DNA of 64,000 nt from Durusdinium trenchii. Taxonomy: Eukaryota; Sar; Dinophyceae; Suessiales; Symbiodiniaceae. Positions 32,813 to 44,200 of this stretch are shown here, one piece after another. The stretch covers positions 264,035 to 328,034 of the forward strand of contig CAXAMN010022873.1 in the NCBI GenBank assembly GCA_963970005.1, read 5' to 3'. The notes under the pieces were generated by a model. The model was not told where the DNA came from and made no database searches. It saw only the letters and a program-made list of their open reading frames with translations. How positions within the stretch are numbered: position 1 is the first letter of the stretch; each line of letters begins with the position of its first letter. Both the position numbers and the translations under genes were made by a program.

Positions 32813-33240
32813 GTCCTCAGTGTTACTCTCTCACTGCCAAACGTTGCTTTTTGACGGCAATAACAATCTTCTTCTCCTCTTATCCTTCCAGAAATCGTTC
32901 TTGTACCTCCCACGGGTTTTCTGGCTGCTAGACACCTGCTCTTAGCGATCTCTTTCGTTACGCTTTCCACAAGCTAATTCTACGCCAAAAACGACCAAAA
33001 CTTCGTCCTCAGAGCTGCTCTCTCACTGCCAAACGTTGCTTTCTGACTATAAAAATCATCTTCTCCTCTTTTCTTCCTGAAATCGTTCTCTCACCTCCTA
33101 CGCGTCGTCTGGCTGGTAGACACCTGCTCCCAGCAATCTGTTTCGCCACGCTTTCCACAGAGCCGTTCTCTCGCCTCCCACGCGTCTTCTGGCTGCTGGA
33201 CACCTGCTCCCGGCGATCTCCTTCGCCACGCTTTCCATAA
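32812..33240. repeat. Local tandem repeat, about 192-bp unit
   Basis: A unit containing TCACTGCCAAACGTTGCTTT occurs at 32,831 and 33,023 (192 bp apart), followed in both by CTTCTCCTC, ACCTCC, TCTGGCTG and CGCTTTCCAC blocks. The second half recurs again about 80 bp later (CGTTCTCTC at 33,082 and 33,162). Copies differ by substitutions and small indels. It adjoins the LINE relic on its 5' side. Confidence 0.8.
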
Positions 33241-36200
33241 TCTAAACCCGGATGCAGCAAAGTTCTCTGACGCGCTCCCCCGCCATCGGCTGGGGTCGGC
33301 GATTAAATTTAGATGTATTTTGTTATAAATATAGCTATTTTTCTCAATTTTAGATTAATGTATTTGTTAGAATAGAAAAATAGCTAATATATATAATACA
33401 AGTTGATTTATATCGATTTCGGTTTAATTGATATTTAGATGGGGTGACATTTGGGATATCGTAGGCTGTAAACCTAAATTAATGGATTGCTTTTGCAATA
33501 TTAAGAATAATAGCATTTTTGGAAATACATAGTTTGAATTTGGTTTGAACTTTGTCGGCCGCTTTTTTAAGTTAGTTGGGATTTGCTCGGTTTTGCATAT
33601 GCAAAAAATCATATTCATAGATTCATATATATAACCTAATACGGACGGATAAAAGAGTGTTCATTAGCAATTAAGTAAATCAAATAACTTAATATATGTT
33701 GGAAATTTAGAATATATAAAATTTGTATAAGAATTAATTATATATATTATATTAATAAAGATAAAAATATATATACATCCATCAAATTTTTATAAAATTG
33801 CATTTTAAACACTTTTGGTTACATTAAGATAAATATACTTATATATTTTTAAATATACATATTTAATATAATGGAAAATATTGTTTATTCATATACATAC
33901 AATAATCATATTAACTATGAATAATATATCTATATATATTTTTGTAAATATATAGAATTGTATATATGAATGATATTATTTATTTGTTATGTGCAATCTA
34001 TGTATTTTAATTTGATGAATATATTGTAATATTTTAGAGATTTTAAATTCCTAATGCAATAGTTCTTTTTGTAGATGTGCGACGGCTATAATTCGTTTTA
34101 TATGGTAAGGTCATGGATATCGTCTTCAAGGGTGGCATCGCTATATATAGCGCCAGCAGTAGCAGTGAAATAGGAATAGAATAATAGAAGTTATAGTAAC
34201 AATATTAATCGTAATACTAATAGCAATAATAGCAATAATAGTAATAGCCGCAGTAGCGGTAGCAGCAGTAGCTGTAGTAGTAGTGGTAATAGTAATAATT
34301 TTGTATGTTTTTGACATTAAAAAAGGTTAGCAACAATAGCAGTCGCAGTGGTAGCAAGTAGTAGAAGTAATCTGATAATACACAAAGAATCATTTAATTG
34401 AATTTCGCGTATCATTTGAGGCATTATGTAGGTATTATTATGGGCGTCGTTGAACAAGTAGACAATTTAGAGAAATCAAGGATATTATGTATCTTCCCAA
34501 TTATCTATATCATCCAATACGATCCCATCCTATCTGATCTAATTCATGCTAGATATCTATCGATCCTTGGGTAAGAAAAGCGGCTGTGGTTGAATCATTG
34601 ATGAGGATATCGTCTCTTCAAGGATGATATCATTGTTTACATGTTTTTGACAGTGTCTGATACCACAAAGAGGATATCGTATTAAAATCATCATGGCATA
34701 ATTTATATCTTTATACGATAGACCAACCAGCCAAGATATATTTCAGATATAAGTAGGGCATTGGTTTCGTAGCATAGATTCTTAATTTATGTTATCGGTT
34801 ATCACTTAGATTATTATATGATTCCAAATATTTTTCGAACGAATATATCGTCAAAATCCGAAATCAAAAAATGGCTTTAGGAAAGGCTAGACTAAGCAAA
34901 AACAAAAATGCCTACTAATCTTAATAAGAAAAATAGATTGCATTATAATTTTGAAAATTACATTTTCCTATATTTGTGAATTGATCGAAAAACCCGTGTA
35001 AGGAATTTTATAAAAATCAATCTTTCAGATATTGTTAGAACCATCCGCGAAAGATTCGCGATGAAATTCGCGAAAATATCTATTTTTCAACGAAAGAATT
35101 ATCGAAGGTCATCGCTTTCATATATTTTCCGTTCTACCGGATTGACAAAGAATAGAAATACAAGGCAATCCTCTGGCAGAGCCGGTGGGCGTAAATATCC
35201 CATCTATCATAGATTATCGAATTGAAGGCTAAACATTTCCGTGCCCAACCTGGTAGTGATACTGTCCCCATTGTCACAGATTAGCAACCTAAATAGGCAC
35301 AGCCCTGACAGTCAGGCAACCTATAGTTGCTCTGATGGGCTGTGCAGTGTTTGCAAAAATTCCAATTTTTACAAAAATATCACCAATGAAATGTCGCGAA
35401 AGATCCGCGAATGTGGCACTAAAATCACTTGAGGCCCCCCAACAGATTTCCCCAAGTTGCATCACCCTGTATTGGCAGTTGGCACGAGGATTGGGTTGAA
35501 TTGTGCTTGATTCTATTTGGCACAATTGTCGCACAGATGCTACAAGTGACCCTAAACAACTCTGGAAGTGTTCAACCTTCTATTGGAATCATATTGCAAG
35601 ATGTCTAGTCCTATTTTGTGATATTGTAATTTTTCCGGTTCATAGAAATTAGATTCTAAATATATTATATTCTGCGATAAAATCACGAAAATATCTTTCT
35701 CCATGAAAAATGGCCACTCCAAAATAACAGAATATTAATCAACGACCAATTAAAAAAAATATTCTCCATATATTATCGATTCAAATTAAAAATCATAAAA
35801 CTACGCAATAAAAAAGTTAATCATTCCTCATATACAAAATTCTTAATTTCCATTATAATAATTCAAACACTAGGGTCGGCCCGCTGTTTCCAACGGCGCA
35901 AAAATACGATCCTCAAAATTCGAAAACGATAGAGAAACCAACAAATCACGGACCTTTTTTCCTTCTTGGCCGTCAGTAGGGAACATAGGTCTGGCTTCCA
36001 TTCATCGCAATAACGATTTTCATGCAGCAACAGAGTGCATTCTCTGTGACCGGCCACGACAGCGGCATTCGCTGCCACCCGGTTCTGTTGCAGATCTCAT
36101 CGATCACTTTCTGCAAGTTCCTTGTCGCCTGCAGCAACCTTTATAGCGGATGGCGAGCAGGACACAGGCCAATGCCACAGATCGCAGAGCGTTGCGCCAG

Positions 36201-36269
36201 AACTGGCAGAAAGAGCGGACAGCCACCCACTGCAAGTAGTCGAGACACTGGATTATAGGGTTTCAAGAA
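33241..36269. other. AT-rich island, no gene; triplet tract and one hairpin
   Basis: The sequence is A/T-rich and has no convincing coding region. An interrupted triplet tract built from AGT/AGC units covers about 34,155-34,375. A strong hairpin at 35,297-35,345 is listed separately. Confidence 0.65.
35297..35345. ncRNA. Strong isolated hairpin, 49 nt
   Basis: GCACAGCCC (35,297-35,305) pairs without mismatch to GGGCTGTGC (35,337-35,345). Inside, TCAG and GCAAC pair with GTTGC and CTGA around a CTATA loop, with one bulged T. It is GC-rich within an AT-rich stretch. No family is recognised; a structured RNA, the remains of a mobile element or chance are all possible. Confidence 0.3.
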
Positions 36270-36966
36270 CTAGTCTCGAGTGCCATCCACCCAAAGTTCG
36301 CCGATCCGGTGCAGCAGCACCTTCATATTGAGGCCCTGATCCGGAAACAAATACATGGGCTTTGCTGCAATTGCTCTTGACCATTTTGTCAAATTTTCCC
36401 GGCTGATCCGTTGCCACGCAGCCTGAGTTCCTGAAAAGCCCAAAGCGCCAGCCGTTGTGACTGGCCGCTTTCCAAGCCATGGATTATTCAGCGAGGTTGA
36501 GGACCGATTCACCGATGCTCTGCAACACGGCCTGGGCGTCGGCTGATATCCCACCGTTGAAGTTCTGCTCTGAAGGAGCGAAATCACCGTCGTCACTATC
36601 AGGCTCGTATACAATGTCTGGCATCTCATCTGCTGGCTCGAGATGCTCTGCATGCGGATTCCGAGGAACACCTGCCGTCTGTCCCCACACCATGTCCGAT
36701 TCGATCGTGGCCAGGTATGCGATGCACCAAGCCGGTGTTGTCCATGCCTATGTGTCATGTAGGCGGTCGCGCAGCAAGCGACAGATGCCACGGCCACCCG
36801 TACGCACCGCATATGCACAAGCCAGTGTCAGCATAGAACCGCACAGTTCGACGGTCTCCCAGTGATGATCGTGAATCAAAATTCTGGAGGTCAAAATCAG
36901 CAGTGCAATGGCAACATACCGCATACGATGCGAGTGCGACCCGCCATGTTGCCTGCAGCCAGGCAA
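36270..36966 (-). pseudogene. Broken coding-like stretch, unrecognised
   Basis: GC content rises locally. Three minus-strand frames give protein-like pieces in succession: a hydrophobic segment (about 36,748-36,966), an acidic stretch (DIVYEPDSDDGDFAPSEQ) at 36,484-36,693, and 36,253-36,480 with CSKAHVFVSGSG. They are separated by stops and frame changes. A decayed gene or mobile-element relic is likely. Confidence 0.3.
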
Positions 36967-37498
36967 GGGCGGGCACGGCAGCAGGGGTGCCAGGACGCCC
37001 AGACATCATTCCAAATCAGCACAAATCCATTCAGAATCCAACCAAAATCCATCCAGAATTAAGCTAAGCTCGGTCCCTTGTTCGAGAGGTCTGAGGCACC
37101 ATACCGATAGCACATTCCTGAATATAGTGTACAGGTATACCATACAAATTGTATTATTTTAGCATATATTTGATAAGCTATTGGATCAGATCGTATGTTT
37201 TTAGCTGGGCCCTCCTGCAAGGGTTGCAAAATTCGTGGACAAACCCACGGTAAAAACCAGGAAGGCAAACAACAAACAGTGCAAACGATCGGTAGAAAAA
37301 ATTCCGGTTTTCCAGACCATGAGAACCGAACATATTCACATTACTTTGGGAATTTTGGAAAGCAAATTGATATCGCGAATATACACCGTGCCTAGCATTA
37401 CTTCGGTTATTTATGACTTCAAGATTGTGACCCCCAGAAGTAGCTGCGCCTCTGCCGGGCCACACGCAAGTGGCAAAATGGCTGCAACAACAGGATTG

Positions 37499-37894
37499 CT
37501 ATGATAAAGAATTGAAAATCGAGCTGATTAGGGCACCATCAATTTTGAGAAAACCCAATTCGTGCTTGCAAAGAAACTTCATTCTTTTCACAATGCTTCT
37601 GTGCAAGAAGCTGTCTCCAATTGACACATAATATTGCGCGATGTCCATGATGCTTGCAAAAAGCATCGTATAGTCTGATAATGCTAGTTTGCACGAAATT
37701 GTCTCGCATTTGCTAATAATGCCAAGACCTTTTTTTGAAGCTGCAAAAGGCAACTCGAGCAGAAGGTCATTCAGAACATGCAACAAGTGACCGGCGCAAT
37801 CACAACAAATCAGAATGAATAATGCACATATGTGTATGTTTATCAAAGATGCAGGTCGAAAATAGATCAATGCAATGATGCCAAATAAATGCAA
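37499..37894 (-). CDS. Hypothetical 131-codon open frame in the AT-rich island
   Basis: This minus-strand frame has mixed composition with regular hydrophobic spacing (LLLELPFAASKKGLGIIS), unlike the low-complexity frames around it. No domain was recognised. Immediately right of it lies a diverged 62-bp duplication (ATCAATGCA units near 37,866 and 37,930). It may be a relic exon or chance. Confidence 0.25.
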   Translation of the reverse strand: MHLFGIIALIYFRPASLINIHICALFILICCDCAGHLLHVLNDLLLELPFAASKKGLGIISKCETISCKLALSDYTMLFASIMDIAQYYVSIGDSFLHRSIVKRMKFLCKHELGFLKIDGALISSIFNSLS

Positions 37895-38190
37895 AATCTT
37901 TCAAAACATCAAACATATTGAAATTTTATCAATGCAGTGTTGCCACACAAATGTACTTTATCAAAGCATCAACCACAAGTATTGAACTTGCGACGCGCTC
38001 ACGCATATAACTATCAAAAATAGACTATTATGGTAAGGCCGTATTCCCTTGCGCATGCGTCCGAGCATTGCAACGGAAAGCGCTGGCGCACGCGTCCAAG
38101 AAATGCTCCATGAATACATAGGAACGAAATGAAAAATGTGGACCCACGATCGCTATGAACAAATTCGAAATGATTCGAGGCTGTCTTCGG

Positions 38191-38256
38191 TGGACCATGC
38201 GGAATTCGAACCCGCGACCGACGGCGTCGGAACGTATCGGAATTACTTAATGGTAC
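38191..38256 (-). pseudogene. tRNA-like remnant
   Basis: On the minus strand a clear T-arm, GCGGGTTCGAATTCCGC, is followed by ATGGTCC and A, and ATGGTCC pairs 6 of 7 with GTACCAT at the 5' end. The middle contains a CCGAC/GTCGG stem, but its loop is only 3 bases. The total is 66 bases, too short for a normal tRNA with a D-arm. It is a degenerate tRNA or tRNA-derived repeat; the amino acid identity cannot be given. Confidence 0.35.
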
Positions 38257-39235
38257 ATGCCCCAAAACGAAATCAACATATATTAAATAATTGGATTATT
38301 TCTTATATTAAAAAATCGAAATATATAAAATAATCCAATTATTTGGGAGAAGGTCCGAACCACGACGGAAGCCGTAAACCAAGACTAAATATAAAGGCGA
38401 AAATATAAAAAATCATCCAATTAGTTCGATTATTTTGCTTCAAACATCCGTATATGTTTGCTCGATCGCATCCCAATTTTAGTATTTCTAATAATATACA
38501 ATTTAAAATCGATTCCATATTTCAATTTTAAAATCATATATATAATCGAATATATTTTGTTTAAAATTTAAATTATTTTTTTTATAACAATATTATATTT
38601 ATTTGATTTGTATATTATAATATATAGTAATATTATAAATTCATAATATAATATTATAGATTAAATTATTATATATTCTTTAAATATTTTATATATAACC
38701 CTAGAAGTCCAAAGACTATTTTCGGCACCACCCAAGTAAAAGAAATTCCTTTTCGAATCACCTAAACACCATTAAAAAAAAAAAGATCTTGCATTCCCAA
38801 GGTATAATATATAAAATTCAATTATATAAATTATATTAAATTATACATAATCGAATCGATTAATTCCATTAATTAAATTAATTTTAAAATATTTCAACTA
38901 TATATATGTTTTTTTTTTTTTTCCAATCGATTTATAAATAAAAAACATAATTTCAAATATATTCTTTATTTCGAATAATTGTTTATTTAGAATATATTCG
39001 AAATATTTATTTATATTTTTCAAAAATTCAAATTAAATCTTAATATATTTATAGATAAATCTATTTGGAAATTTGAAATGGAATTCAATTGTGGCATTAC
39101 CCTAAGGGGGATGATTTCAAAAATGAACCAATTATATTTTTGAGGCACGGTGGGGCGCTTACTTCTTTTAATCCCCCCTAAGTATGTGTTTGTCTGATTT
39201 TGTCTTGCTGTCTCAGGATGCAGGGAATACATGGG
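38257..39235. other. AT-rich island, right end
   Basis: Strong A/T bias continues to about 39,080 and then returns to mixed composition by 39,230. It includes an A run at 38,774 and a T run at 38,910. No gene seen. Confidence 0.65.
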
Positions 39236-39269
39236 TTATGTGAGAAAGTTTGACCTCACAAATTGTAAC

Positions 39270-39990
39270 TTACATTTTTGCTACATGCCCACTTCCCCCA
39301 GAATTTACAAGGAATTGGGGTGTCCCCCTGAGTTAGTTACATTTTTGCATACTGAAAATCACACACCAGCGACTCCACGAAGCGCAAGCAGGGGGCAAGC
39401 AACCAGGGGATCAAACAGCATTGAATATCCTTGTTCTCCTGCACAATAGAACAGGCAGCTGTGCGAGATTAGAATGACCTCTCCTTTGTTGCGTAGCATG
39501 TGGATGATCCTCTGTTATGTTTGGGTTTCGCTTTGTTGCCTTCCTTTGGGGTCTTGAGTGGGAACATGTATGTTCCTGTTTCTTGGCAGTTTGCCCTGGG
39601 TGTGTTTCCTGTTCTTCTTTGTTGATGATGACTTAGACCAACTGCTGCTCCCTCATCTTTGCTTTCTAGCAAGGGACAAGCAAAGAGGGCAACAACATAG
39701 CAGAGATTCTGCTCTGCTATGTGTGGGCTTTGTTTTAGCGTCCTTCCTTTTGGGTCTTGCTTTGTGTGCGTGTGTCACTGTTCTTCTTTGTTGATGATGA
39801 CTCTGACCAACTGCTGTTCCAACTGCTGTTCACCCCCCCCAGCCCTCCGATCTGCCGACGCACCCTAGGGGGGGGTAAAATGTAAGTAAGCACGTGCCAG
39901 GCCACAACTTACATTTTTAGACCCCCTAGGGGCCCACCCTAAATGTAACTTACTTTTTTGAGGTCCCCCCTCCCGGAAGTAGCTTAAGGG
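39270..39990. repeat. Diverged duplication and dispersed TGTAAGTTACA-type motifs
   Basis: TTCTTCTTTGTTGATGATGA occurs at about 39,614 and 39,781, followed in both by GACCAACTGCTG, and GGGTCTTG-type blocks recur ahead of each. Around this, GTAACTTACATTTTT-type strings occur at about 39,260, 39,905 and 39,940 next to C/G-run blocks (CCCCCTAGGGG). The same string family is concentrated at 63.1-63.8 kb. Confidence 0.6.
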
Positions 39991-40324
39991 CGCAGGGATT
40001 ATATATATATATTGGATATTGTTTCTGGATATTTTTCGGTAAAGGATAAAACGCATTCCGTGAATTTCGGGTTTCATTAATATAGAATTTTGTCCCCTCG
40101 CAATTTTCCCTTTGTTGTGGCCAAGCCGAGGCACCAGATCATCACAAGTTCAGCAAATTCTCTCTGTGTTCCACATTGGAGAACTCGGGCTGAGTGAAAC
40201 TCGTGCAACTCAATTTTTGGCAACCCCAACATCTTCAAAAAGGGAGCCAGCCTGGACTCGGTCGGAACTCTGGACTCTATGATTGCTCAAAAACAGTATA
40301 CACATGTTTCAGTTCTAATAGCTT

Positions 40325-40415
40325 CTTGACTTCTTGTTTCTACTAGTAAGGCACTTTTTTCTACTAGTAAGGCACTTGCTACTAGTAGCGATGCACTTGT
40401 TACTACTAGCTTACA
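40325..40415. repeat. Second site of the CTAGTAAGGCACTTG minisatellite
   Basis: CTACTAGTAAGGCACTT occurs twice and TAGTAGCGATGCACTTGTTAC once, matching the array at 18.1-18.24 kb, about 22 kb away and outside the AT-rich island. The shared unit suggests a dispersed minisatellite-bearing element. Confidence 0.8.
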
Positions 40416-41265
40416 GTATACACTTGGTCTTCAGTTCTCTGGTTTACACATTTTGGAACACATGTAGCTTGATCTAGCTTGATCACATGTAAGTCCCAGT
40501 GAATCTCTTGCTCTCTTGAACTCCTGCCGTTGAAACCTACGGACCAGCACCCTCGTGAGCATCTTTTCAAGCCAAGGAACCTTGGACGGACCAGTTGGTT
40601 TGTCCAGTGCTTCAGTACCTCGCTGAAGGGCCGAGTCGAGGCAAGAAACACCAAAGCAAACGTCAGCTGGCTTACTCTCCGCAGGTCGGCAAGCAAGTCA
40701 AGCCTGTGGTTTCAAGGATTCTGACACTAATCAGGCTTCTTGCTTTTCATGCAAGTCACCAATCAGGTATCATACTCAGAATGCAATGCACAAATGCGAT
40801 GAAATGCACCTGTTTGATTGACCCACATTCAGGCCACCACTCACGGCTTCTCGAGGCGTGGGCGCACTGGCTCGACTCAATTTTATCAGCTTCTCTTGCC
40901 TCACAACTTGTGTCATGCAAACAAGCATAGCATTATGGCCTCATAAGGCCATCTCTCAGGCACTGTGCAGGATTTGTCCTCTGTTCTTTAGGGTATGCTT
41001 GAAACAACTTGCGAATTGCAACCTCCGAACAAGAAGGCCAAACTCTGCCCATTGCGGCTCAGAAACCATGCTTTCATATCAAGCTCAACTCCACCTTCAC
41101 GGCTTGTCAAATGTGTCTTCATCTCCTAGGAGAAGCGGGCAACGCTTCTGTAGATCCATCTTCAACCCAAGAAGCAAACGGTTTTGACCCTTGCCAGTAG
41201 TGGACCCATCGGCACAAACAAACTAACACTCAAAGCAAACGGACTAGTTTTTGCAACTGAAGCAC
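40416..41265. other. No recognised gene; probable last exon(s) of the gene to the right
   Basis: The minus-strand gene that follows still lacks a stop codon at 41,266, so its last exon should lie here. I could not place it. Plus-strand open frames at 40,595-41,187 show no motif. Confidence 0.3.
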
Positions 41266-44200
41266 ATCCATCCACTTCAGCTTCCATCCGTTCTTTTTGC
41301 AAATGGACTTGACCCAGTCAGCCTGTTTCGCCCTGCCAGGATTGAAGAAGCGCAAAGAGTTCCAAACATAACATTCACACTGCTACATTGCGAGGCGCAT
41401 GCACATGGCCTTTTTTGACACATGGCACAATAAAGACTACAGGCCAACAAAAAAACACAAATCCAATGACATCCTAAAAGCCGAGATCCCCAAGAGGACC
41501 ACACGGTCGTGATTGCCGTGTTTAAATCGTGGCGTCCTGTGCCGCTCATTGACCACCAGGGTGTCCACGTGCTTCTTCAGGTCGACCTCCCCATGCAACT
41601 GAGCTTCCTGGTGCCGCCCGCATGCACACCCAAAACACAGCAGCGGCAGCTTGCTCCCAACATGCCAAAAACAATGTGAATATAAATGTATATAACTCAT
41701 TAGAAATCATTCTCGATACAGCAGGGAATCACATGAACATCAACCAAAAGGTCCTTTCAAAAACATCTGCAGTGTCTTCCAGTAGTATACATAGGCCAGC
41801 TTCCTTGTTTTGAGTGGAACCTGCCTTGTCTCTCAACAAAGCCTGTCTCTCTCGGAGTCTCCTTGTACATCCCCCACTTGTCAATCACATCTTCGGAATT
41901 TCCAACCTTCTCATCGCCTTTCACATCGACGCACGAAGCTATCCAATGGACGCACGTCACGTGGATGGATCATCAATAGAGTGCAAACACATCAGCTGTG
42001 GATTTCTTTTCGGATCGACCTTAGAAATCTTAGAATCAAATCAGGCGGGTCTCCAGCTTCGTTGAGTCTACCCGCCTTTCTCTGCCACACGAATGGTCTC
42101 TTTGAGCTCCTAGAGTCATCGGATGGAACAAGCGGAATAGAAGCTAGAGCATCGGACAGAATTAACATTTTTGTATGTAAATGTAAGTTGATGGAATGCT
42201 GGGCAGAATAGTCCGAGACTAAACACAGAAACAGCTTTGAAGGCCCATGCGATAGCAAGCGGCAGTGATTTTTCCTTCCTCCACTGGGAGGTCAAAATTT
42301 GACCACACAGTCCACAGTGGGATATGATCCTGGTGCCACCTTGGCGGAACTTAAAGTCCAACATGGTCAAACAAACAACCAGGCTCGGCAAATGCTCCTT
42401 GTCACTGTACCTTGGCTCGATCAAAACAAACACGTGCAATCAACACTTCCTCTCATAGGCACTGGTGGATGTGGGGATATATCAAAACAGGTTTCACCCT
42501 CATCGACCAGTGCCTCAGACGAACTGGCATCATTGACTCGACGGCCACAGGGCGTCGGCCCTTGGGCCATCCGTTCTCATCAGTTCCCATGTTTCTGCAC
42601 TGCTTTGAGGCGACGAGAGCGAAGGAAGTCGGGTGGATTCCCCACAAAATCTTCGACCCACTGCCAAGCACTCGGTTGAGATCATATTCCTATAATGCTT
42701 GTGATGAACAAGTGCCCATGCCAGTAACGATTCCACGTAGCAGTTCTCAAGGGTTTTGCAATTCATAACTAAACAATACGAAGCATTCCTTATGCTTGTG
42801 CGTCAAACTCTTGATTCTTTGACCCACAGTGGTCAACATGCTAAGCTCACTGCTCGAGCAACACGTGGGCATAGTAGTCCAGCACTGCAAGCCTCGAACA
42901 CAAAAGAATACTCACCCCAACTGACATGTTGCACGCAGCAAGAAATATCATAGCATGTAGTACTCGAAGCATGCCTCCCAAATGAAGGGGTTCACAACAC
43001 TTTACCAAGTTAAATGCTAAGTTTTTCCACCGTATCAACTTTTTTTTAATCATACTATACAGCAAGCACGCATTAAAAGTCTTGGTGCCAGGCCTAAGAG
43101 AAACACAAAGAGATCTAGGTGAAAAACAACATTCCCTGAATGCTTCATTACCCTGTGCGCCCATCGATTCTCGTCTACAGTCGGCGGCCTCCGTGCTGGC
43201 AAATTCGCGGAGTCTTGAGGTGACAACGTGCAACGCAGGCGCACATCCTTTAGGACAATGTAAGAATCTCCTTGGTGCTTTGGTCATCTTTGTGCTCAAG
43301 ACATTTCTCAATGTTTTCCTCACAAAAACGAAGCAAACGGGACCAGGGGAGTCAAACTTGCATCCAGGCAGCCATATTGCTTGGCTCCAACAACTCCTCT
43401 ATGATCATTCCAAATGTTTTGCACTCCGTACTTTGGCCTCTCAAACGCATGTGCGCCATCATAAGCCGTTCCAAAAAGGCCTCAGCAACAGTTCATGTGC
43501 CCATACCATGCATGACTTTGATGATCGATCATCTCAACCGTGTGCTAAAGATATATCTTCCTTCCACCCGTGCTTTCACTTTCCGCTGAGACTTGTCATT
43601 GGCTTTTCTCAAGAGAATCTGTCCTGGTCCTAATCATGATCACCTGATGAAGTTTTTCGTCGCTTTTGCCTTCTCTCCCGACTTTTCACCGTGGCACCTC
43701 GTTCCCACTTTTCACGGGCTGAGGTCTTCAAAAGCCCACCCGACGTGTTGGTCTCAAATTGGTTGCGGTAGTGGGAGTCCTGGCAGCTTGGCAAACTTTT
43801 GCGAAGGCTAAGCGCTCCCAACATAGGGGATGCAACCGACTTGGCGCCATCCAGGACTCGCGGAACATACACCAAGGGCTTGTAAGGGCACCATGGAGTT
43901 TTGATTTCTCTTCGGTTGTCCTCCACGAAGAATTTTCCCACCTGGCGGCATGATCAAGCCTCAAACCCCAAAACTAATGCTTCCAGGGGCAATAATCGAC
44001 CTGGTCACGCTCGTAGGGAAACGGCCAAACGAACAAAAATGACAAATAACCTCGAATGACATTAGATCCCCTATTGACCTATTGGTGTCCTTCTTGAGCA
44101 GGCCCGTAGGGCCGCAGGGATATGAAGTTGCAGCACTGTACCATGTACTGGAACATGATAACATGATTGTGATGTTGAATTTCCTTGAGAACATGTTGGG

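Noticed and set aside
33009..33260. 83-codon minus-strand frame
   Set aside because: It lies in the tandem repeat and its repeats mirror the DNA units; no constraint on protein is evident.
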